From Vulcanimicrobiota bacterium (lineage in GTDB: Bacteria; Vulcanimicrobiota; Vulcanimicrobiia; Vulcanimicrobiales; Vulcanimicrobiaceae), in assembly GCA_013289785.1 (NCBI GenBank), contig JABCZE010000027.1:1-10694 (forward strand): a DNA stretch of 10,694 nt, read 5' to 3'. Of the stretch, positions 5,500 through 10,694 are shown in pieces. A model generated the notes under the pieces. That model was not told the origin of the DNA. It saw only the letters and a program-made list of their open reading frames with translations, and searched no databases. The position numbers were made by a program, and so were the translations under genes. The first letter of the stretch is position 1. The number at the start of each line of letters is the position of its first letter.

Positions 5500-8400
5500 A
5501 TGTTGGAGATGCGGCTCCTTGGACAAGGCCGAATCTTTGACGAGCGCGCCGAGATCAAGGTCGCCAGCCGTCGCTGGACCCTCCCGCTGCTCGCCTACCT
5601 CCTCTTGCAGCGCGGGAAGCCGATTCTGCGCAAGCGTCTCGCGTTTGCGCTCTGGCCGGACGACCCGGAAGAGACCGCGCTGGTCAACCTGCGCCGCAAT
5701 CTGCACCGGCTGCGCGAAATGCTGCCGGCGCGCAGCGACGAGGCTCCATGGATGAACGCCGAGGGCGACACCGTTGCGTGGAACCTGTCGGCGCCATGCC
5801 GCGTAGACTTTCTCGAATACGAGGAGATGCGCGCCGACCCCGCGCGTCTCGAACAAGCCGTCGCGCTCTACGCCGGTGACCTGCTCGAAGATTTCTTCGA
5901 CGACTGGGTCGCCGCAGAGCGAGAGCGCCTGCGTGGTTTGTACCAGGCGGATCTCAGCACGTTGATCGTGGCAAAGCGCAGCCGGCGCGCTTTTGTCGAG
6001 GCCGGGCAGTTTGCCGCGCGGCTGCTGCAAACCGATCCCTGGCGCGAAGACGCGCTGCGAGCGCTGATGTCGGTTCGCTACGAAGCCGGCGACGCAGCCG
6101 GGTCGCTCGCCGAGTTCGATCGCTTCGCTCGCCTGCTCAACGACGAAATGGGCGCCGCTCCTATGCCGGAGACCATTGCCCTGCGTGACGCCGTCGCCCG
6201 GGGCGACCCAATCTTCGCGACGTCAGAAACGGAAGGCGGCGAGATAAAACGCCCAACCGACGGCCTTCCATTCGTCGGCCGCGAAGAAGAGCTGCAGAAC
6301 TTGCGCGCCCGATGGACGCGCGCGGCGAGCGGGAACGGCGGGCTGCACTTCGTGAGCGGTGAGGCGGGGATCGGAAAGAGCCGCCTCGTCGCAGAGCTTG
6401 CGCTGCGCGCCGAGGCGGAAGGGGGTCGCGTGATCGCCGGCACGACCAGCCGGCCGGAACGCACGCCGTATCAGTCGTTGAGTACCGCGTTGCGCAGCCG
6501 GTTGCCGCTGGTCTCCGGCATCTCGCTGGCGCCGCCGCTGCTCGCGGCGTTGGCCGAGCTCGTACCGGAGTTGCGCTCGTTTCGCGACGACATCCCGGCG
6601 GTCGCGCCGCTCGATCCCGAACTCGAGCAGAGCCGGCTCTTCGACGCGCTCGCACAAACGCTCGTCGGCCTTTCGCGGCCGCGGCCGCTGATCGTCATCT
6701 TGGAAGACCTGCATCGCGCGGACGCCACGACGATCGACGCGCTTCGCGGCATCGTTCCGCGGCTTGCCCGTTCTGCGGCGCTGATCGTGGCAACCTATCG
6801 GTCCGAAGAGGTGACCCGAACGCATCCGCTGCACGCGCTCGTGCGCGAGTTTGAAGGCAACGCGGCGAGCACCGAAGTCCGTTCGTTCACCGATGCCGAC
6901 GTGAGGGCGATCGCCGAGGTGATCGCTCCCAAAGAAGCCGCGCGCCCGGGATTCGTCGAAACGCTCGCGCGGCAAAGCGGAGGCAACGCGCTATTCGTCA
7001 CGGAGCTCTTGCGCGAAGCCCGGCGCGCCGGGCACGAGCAGACGACGGCGCCCGCGAGCGTTGCCGCGATTATCGCTCAGCGTCTGGATTCGCTCGCGCC
7101 GGCAACGCGCAAGGTCGCCGAAATCGCCTCGGTCGCGGGGGAAGCCTTCAGCGTCGGCATCGTGCAAGAGATCGCGGGTTTTACACAAGGCAAGGTACTT
7201 GACGCCCTCGACGAGTTACTCGACCGGCACATCGTTCGCGAGTCCGACGATCGCGGCCGATGCGAGTACGCCTTTACGCATCATCTCGTGCACGGCGCCG
7301 TCTACGACGAGAGCCCGCCCGAGGCGCGCGTCCGCCGGCACCGGCGAGTTGCGGGCCTGCTCGACGACGCCTCCGCACCCGGCTACGAAGAACGCGTTGC
7401 CGAAGTGGCGCTGCATTACGAACGAGGCGGCGAGCTCTCGAAGGCCGCCGCACGATACGCGCGCGCCGCGCGCCGGGCCGCTCAACTCTACGCGAATACC
7501 GAAGCGCGGGATCTGATCGGCCGAGCCCTGGCGCTTGGGCAGTGGAGCGAGCGCGAGCGCTTCGATCTGCTGATGCTTCGCAGTGCGATGCACGCCAATC
7601 TTGGTCACCTCGACGCGCAGAACGCCGACCTGGACGCAGCCGAGGCGCTCGCGGCTCAACTCGACGCCGACGCGCGCTGCGCCGTCCTCGATCGGCGCAT
7701 ACGGCTTGCGACGCGCCAAGGCAATCATGAAATCGAACTCAAGGGGATCGAGCGCCTGACCCAAGAAGCTGCGCGTGCCGCCGGCGAGCGATGGGCCGCC
7801 GTTGCCGACGAGCTGCGCGCGAGACTAGAAGAACGAGGCGGCGAGTTCGAGCTTTCGGTCGAAAGCGCGCTACGCGCACTGCAGCGCTTCGAAACGGCCG
7901 GCGACGAAGAAGCTCGCGCTCGGCTCGGCGCCTACGCAGCACGAGTCAGCATGATGATCCCTGGGCGCGGGATGGAAGCCGCCGATTTAATGCACGAGGC
8001 GCTGCGCATTTCCGAAAAGGAGAGCGCGGCGGCGGCGCGCTGGGCCGTGCTCTATGACGCCGCGGTCATTGCGTACGAGCGGCACGAACATCAGCGATCC
8101 GTGGAGCTGAGCAAAGCGGCGCTCGACCTTAGTCAAAAACTCGGCAATCGCGTCTACGAACAGAATTCGCGCCGCAAGCTTGGGGTGGCGCTGTGGAGTT
8201 CCTGGCGCATCCCCGAAGCGTTCGAGCATCTCAGCGAGTCGGCGCGCCTTGCGGACGAGCTGAGTCTCGCGCAGGCCCTCCAGGGCACCGCGTGCGACCT
8301 TGGCGCCCTGCTGATCCCCGTCGGCGACTTCGAAAACGGCATCCGGTGGAGCCGGCGAGCAATGGAAGCTGAACGATCGGCCTCGACGAAACGCACCTCC

Positions 8401-9039
8401 GCCGCGGTAGCAGCCGTCGCGGCCGTCAACATCACCGAGGCGCAGTACCTGCGAGGCGACATCGAGGCGCTTGCGACAGCGATCGACGAAGCGGCGCCGC
8501 TGGTTGCGCGCCTGCCGAAGTCTCGTTTCCGGAGTGCCTTCCTCCAGGCCGAAGGCCGGCTGCTCCGTTGCCGCCGCGATTTCGATTCGTCGCTTGCAAA
8601 ACTGGAGGAGGCGTTCGCGCTGGACGAGCGTCTGGGCCGATGGGAGAACGCCGCGCAAGAACTCGACGATCTCGCGCTGACCTACCTCGGGGCCGGACGC
8701 TGCTCCGATGCGGCGGTTGCGCTCCAGCGCAGCGCGGAATTGGTAGGCGGACGCGACCGTCCCGACGACGTGCTCCATCGTTGGATCGAGGCGTGCGTCT
8801 ATCAGGCTGCCGGCGATCGCGAACGAGCCGGCCCCGCGCTCCGTGCCGCCTACGAGACGTATGCCGCCAAGCGCGATGCCCTCGGAGACCCGAGATTCCA
8901 GGCATTTTTTGAGGCGGTGGCGGTCCACCGCGCCATCCGTTTGGCGTACGATCGCAACGAATGGCCGCCTTCGAGTACGCCCTGCGTCGTCGCCCTTTGC
9001 GGTCGGGAACGCTTTCGAGACGTTACACGCCTACACTAA
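5500..9039 (+). CDS. SARP/BTAD-type transcriptional regulator with AAA NTPase and TPR array
   Basis: This is a 1179-residue cytosolic multidomain regulator. Residues about 5-95 are an OmpR-type winged helix as in SARP regulators ('LPLLAYLLLQRGKPILRKRL', then 'LWPDD', 'NLRRNLHRLREML'). Residues about 101-235 are the helical bacterial transcriptional activator domain ('ALYAGDLLEDFFDDWVAAER'). An AAA_16-like NTPase starts at 'FVGREEEL' (258-265), with Walker A GEAGIGKS at 287-294, Walker B 'LIVILED' at 397-403 and 'SGGNALFVTELLREA' near 493. From about residue 630 to 1120 is Ala-rich helical sequence typical of TPR repeats. There is no C-terminal LuxR helix-turn-helix, so DNA binding should lie in the N-terminal winged helix. 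Relatives (AfsR-like, LAL-like) couple ligand or partner sensing and nucleotide binding to transcription activation; the signal here is unknown. The frame is open back to 5242, but that part lies antisense to the neighbour's signal peptide and shows no domain. It is divergent from the secreted-protein gene, a candidate target. Confidence 0.9.
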   Translation: MLEMRLLGQGRIFDERAEIKVASRRWTLPLLAYLLLQRGKPILRKRLAFALWPDDPEETALVNLRRNLHRLREMLPARSDEAPWMNAEGDTVAWNLSAPCRVDFLEYEEMRADPARLEQAVALYAGDLLEDFFDDWVAAERERLRGLYQADLSTLIVAKRSRRAFVEAGQFAARLLQTDPWREDALRALMSVRYEAGDAAGSLAEFDRFARLLNDEMGAAPMPETIALRDAVARGDPIFATSETEGGEIKRPTDGLPFVGREEELQNLRARWTRAASGNGGLHFVSGEAGIGKSRLVAELALRAEAEGGRVIAGTTSRPERTPYQSLSTALRSRLPLVSGISLAPPLLAALAELVPELRSFRDDIPAVAPLDPELEQSRLFDALAQTLVGLSRPRPLIVILEDLHRADATTIDALRGIVPRLARSAALIVATYRSEEVTRTHPLHALVREFEGNAASTEVRSFTDADVRAIAEVIAPKEAARPGFVETLARQSGGNALFVTELLREARRAGHEQTTAPASVAAIIAQRLDSLAPATRKVAEIASVAGEAFSVGIVQEIAGFTQGKVLDALDELLDRHIVRESDDRGRCEYAFTHHLVHGAVYDESPPEARVRRHRRVAGLLDDASAPGYEERVAEVALHYERGGELSKAAARYARAARRAAQLYANTEARDLIGRALALGQWSERERFDLLMLRSAMHANLGHLDAQNADLDAAEALAAQLDADARCAVLDRRIRLATRQGNHEIELKGIERLTQEAARAAGERWAAVADELRARLEERGGEFELSVESALRALQRFETAGDEEARARLGAYAARVSMMIPGRGMEAADLMHEALRISEKESAAAARWAVLYDAAVIAYERHEHQRSVELSKAALDLSQKLGNRVYEQNSRRKLGVALWSSWRIPEAFEHLSESARLADELSLAQALQGTACDLGALLIPVGDFENGIRWSRRAMEAERSASTKRTSAAVAAVAAVNITEAQYLRGDIEALATAIDEAAPLVARLPKSRFRSAFLQAEGRLLRCRRDFDSSLAKLEEAFALDERLGRWENAAQELDDLALTYLGAGRCSDAAVALQRSAELVGGRDRPDDVLHRWIEACVYQAAGDRERAGPALRAAYETYAAKRDALGDPRFQAFFEAVAVHRAIRLAYDRNEWPPSSTPCVVALCGRERFRDVTRLH

Positions 9040-9048
9040 GACGCAGCC

Positions 9049-9231
9049 GTGAGTCAGCCGAAAACCGAGCGCTTCGAGCGCGTCTTCACCCTTCGATTGT
9101 GGCGCGAGAGCGGCGCTCGCACGGCCATTCGCGGCAGTCTCGTCGAGATCGGCAGCGGCCGGCGATTCTTTTTCACGCAGCTTGCCGACCTCAGAGACTT
9201 TCTCGCCCTTCGACTGGACGAGTCGAGCTAA
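9049..9231 (+). CDS. Small (60-residue) protein of unknown function, likely co-transcribed with the regulator
   Basis: A GTG-initiated 60-residue frame starts 9 bp after the regulator stop, with no clear Shine-Dalgarno, suggesting translational coupling in one operon. The sequence is charged and soluble: 'FTLRLWRE', then 'IRGSLVEIGSGRRFFFTQL', then 'LRDFLALRLDE'. This reads as two or three beta strands (R-G-S-L, G-R-R-F-F-F) and a short C-terminal helix. I recall similarly patterned small proteins ('WRGSVEHV.SG..RYF..L..L..FI') in Chloroflexi- and Actinobacteria-like genomes, but I cannot name a family. There is no membrane segment, signal peptide or metal-binding motif. It could be a partner or anti-activator of the upstream regulator, but that is inferred only from position. 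The frame ends just before the likely terminator, as expected for the last gene of an operon. Confidence 0.66.
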   Translation: MSQPKTERFERVFTLRLWRESGARTAIRGSLVEIGSGRRFFFTQLADLRDFLALRLDESS

Positions 9232-9257
9232 CCCTCGACGAGGGACCTCGCCTTTTT
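9232..9257 (+). terminator. Likely intrinsic terminator after the regulator operon
   Basis: CCCTC (9232-9236) and GAGGG (9240-9244) form a GC-rich hairpin with a 3-base loop immediately after the small gene's stop. An overlapping alternative pairs CGAG (9239-9242) with CTCG (9247-9250), directly ahead of a TTTTT run at 9253-9257. The alternative stem has the right spacing to the T-run but is only 4 bp; the stronger stem is 8 bases away. The T-run reaches into the stop codon of the convergent lon gene. Confidence 0.5.
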
Positions 9258-10694
9258 AACGCTTCACTTTCCGCTTAGCGGCGGGGGCGCGTTTAACGGC
9301 GCCGTTACGCCGCATGGGAACGACGTTACTCGCCGGCGCATGGTCCGAGCCCAGCGGCACCGGCGAAATCAGCCGCTTCCCTAACGCGTGATGCAAGACT
9401 TCTGAAAGCTCGTCGACCGGAATGAAGGTCATGCTTTCGCGCACTTCTTTGGGAATGTCATCGAGGTCAGACTCGTTGCGTCGCGGCAGCAAGATCTTGC
9501 TGATGCCGGCGCGCTTCGCACCGAGCGTCTTTTCCTTGATGCCCCCGATCGGAAGCACTTGCCCCGTCAACGTGATCTCGCCCGTCATCGCCAAGTTCGC
9601 GTCGACTTTGATGCCGGTCAGCATCGAAGCGATGGAGGTCGCCAGCGCGATGCCTGCCGAGGGACCGTCCTTCGGCGTGGCGCCCGCGGGCAGGTGAATG
9701 TGAATATCGTGCTTTGCAAAGTAATCGTCGGGTAAGCCTAACTCCGCCGAACGCGAACGCAAGAATGAGACGGCGGCCTGCGCGCTCTCCTTCATGACGT
9801 CGCCCAGCTGTCCCGTCAGCACGAGCTTGCCGGTCCCCGGCATCGACTGCGTCTCGATGAAGAGAATGTCGCCGCCGACTGGGGTCCAAGCCATGCCCGT
9901 CGCCACGCCGACCGAGGCGACGCGTTTGCGCACTTCGTTGAAGAATCTCGGCCTGCCCAGGTACTCGACGAGGTTCTCCGGCTTGACGCGCGCCTTGTAG
10001 CGCGCGTTCTCCGCGATCTTGCGCGCGATCTTACGGAACACGGTTCCGATCTCGCGCTCGAGATTACGAACCCCGGCTTCTCGCGTGTAGTCGTTGATGA
10101 TCGCACGAATCGTCGTGTCGCCGATCTGGGCCTGAGAGTCGCGCAAACCGTTGTACTTGCGCTGCTTCTTGAGCAGATACCGCTTCGCGATTTGGAGCTT
10201 TTCGAGCTCGGTATAACCCGAGAGCGTGATGATCTCCATGCGATCCCGCAACGGCGGCGAGATCGTGTCCAGCGTGTTCGCAGTGCAGATAAAGAGCACT
10301 TGCGACAGATCGAAGGGCAGATCGAGATAGTGGTCGCGGAAGTTGTTGTTCTGCTCGGGATCGAGCACTTCGAGCAACGCCGACTGCGGGTCGCCGCGAA
10401 AATCCGCGCCGACTTTGTCGATCTCGTCGATCATCATCACGGGGTTGCGCGTCCCGGCGTCACGAATCGCGCGAACGATCGTGCCGGGCATCGCGCCGAT
10501 GTAGGTTCGCCTATGGCCGCGAATCTCGGCTTCGTCGCGAACGCCGCCCACCGAAAGGCGAACGAACTTGCGCCCCATCGCCCGGGCGATCGACTGGCCC
10601 AGCGAGGTCTTTCCGACGCCTGGCGGTCCGACGAAACACAGGATCGGTCCGGTCAGCTTCTTCTTGAGCTTGCCAACGGCCAAGTACTCGACGA
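9256..10694 (-). CDS. lon: ATP-dependent Lon protease, 5'-truncated by the window edge
   Basis: Lon is a cytosolic AAA+ serine protease that degrades misfolded and regulatory proteins. The frame is open to the right edge ('[19 protein letters not shown]'), so the N-terminal substrate-binding domain and the true start lie outside; about 479 residues are visible. Walker A GPPGVGKT is encoded at 10606-10629, followed by '[25 protein letters not shown]'-type sequence (here beginning '[12 protein letters not shown]'), Walker B '[11 protein letters not shown]' and the sensor region '[11 protein letters not shown]'. The protease domain has the catalytic Ser in 'PKDGPSAG' (codon 9658-9660) and Lys in 'LPIGGIKEK' (codon 9535-9537), so the dyad is intact. 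The extra C-terminal tail after '[10 protein letters not shown]' is about 40 residues and ends in a Lys/Arg-rich stretch ('[13 protein letters not shown]'), beyond where many Lon proteins end. It converges with the regulator operon, 24 bp from the small gene. Confidence 0.97.
   Translation of the reverse strand, partial: VEYLAVGKLKKKLTGPILCFVGPPGVGKTSLGQSIARAMGRKFVRLSVGGVRDEAEIRGHRRTYIGAMPGTIVRAIRDAGTRNPVMMIDEIDKVGADFRGDPQSALLEVLDPEQNNNFRDHYLDLPFDLSQVLFICTANTLDTISPPLRDRMEIITLSGYTELEKLQIAKRYLLKKQRKYNGLRDSQAQIGDTTIRAIINDYTREAGVRNLEREIGTVFRKIARKIAENARYKARVKPENLVEYLGRPRFFNEVRKRVASVGVATGMAWTPVGGDILFIETQSMPGTGKLVLTGQLGDVMKESAQAAVSFLRSRSAELGLPDDYFAKHDIHIHLPAGATPKDGPSAGIALATSIASMLTGIKVDANLAMTGEITLTGQVLPIGGIKEKTLGAKRAGISKILLPRRNESDLDDIPKEVRESMTFIPVDELSEVLHHALGKRLISPVPLGSDHAPASNVVPMRRNGAVKRAPAAKRKVKR

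Noticed and set aside
441..8820. Four copies of GCGATCGC (441, 1341, 6907, 8813), the cyanobacterial HIP1 octamer.
   Set aside because: Three are in-frame Ala-Ile-Ala codons (GCG ATC GCN), so codon preference explains them, and the number is far below true HIP1-rich genomes.
7987..8928. A 313-codon open frame on the minus strand, opposite the TPR part of the regulator.
   Set aside because: It lacks domain motifs and is explained by high GC suppressing stop codons opposite a well-supported gene. The same applies to 6223-6975 (-), 975-1523 (-) and 3463-4263 (-).

Overview
The window is a densely coding, high-GC bacterial chromosomal segment of about 10.7 kb. Hand-counted lines inside the large regulator gene are 68-72% GC. 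It holds eight protein genes; the first and last are cut by the window edges. No tRNA, rRNA, CRISPR array, insertion sequence or phage integration signature was seen, and no gene-free stretch exceeds 300 bases. The largest gap is 139 bp, at 5361-5499. The host is not certain. The high GC, the secreted 'GVYG'-repeat protein, and a SARP/BTAD-AAA-TPR regulator followed by a tiny conserved-looking protein remind me of uncultured lineages such as Eremiobacterota (WPS-2) or Chloroflexi-like groups. That placement is inference only.

Left part (1-2092, + strand): the 3' two thirds of pheT (phenylalanyl-tRNA synthetase beta subunit) is followed, through a 4-bp TTGA stop/start overlap, by a CvpA-family membrane protein. 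Their pairing resembles the widespread pheT-(zapA)-cvpA neighbourhood, here without zapA. The CvpA gene converges on a class V PLP aminotransferase (2073-3176, - strand), and the two 3' ends overlap by 20 bp.

Middle (3177-5360): the aminotransferase is divergent from selD (selenide, water dikinase). Only 14 bp separate the two start codons, and both lie inside a perfect inverted repeat that forms part of an 11-bp-phased series of TCGAA elements. SelD implies that the cell uses selenophosphate for selenocysteine, selenouridine or a selenium-containing cofactor; no other selenium gene is visible here. selD converges on a secreted, low-complexity repeat protein (4245-5360, - strand) with a signal peptide, Gly/Tyr/Ser-rich approximately 13-residue repeats and a distinct C-terminal domain. 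Its DNA is noticeably less GC-rich than the neighbours.

Right part (5361-10694): a 139-bp divergent intergenic region with two short dyads separates the secreted-protein gene from a 1179-residue regulator (winged helix, BTAD, AAA/NTPase, TPR array). The regulator is followed 9 bp later by a 60-residue protein of unknown function, probably in the same operon, and then by a hairpin plus T-run that is a likely terminator. Converging from the right edge is lon, the ATP-dependent protease, cut at its 5' end; its visible part carries the AAA+ module, the Ser/Lys catalytic dyad and a basic C-terminal tail.

The core genes (pheT, selD, lon) are ordinary housekeeping functions. The least understood parts are the secreted repeat protein, the regulator with its small partner, and the compact selD/aminotransferase control region.
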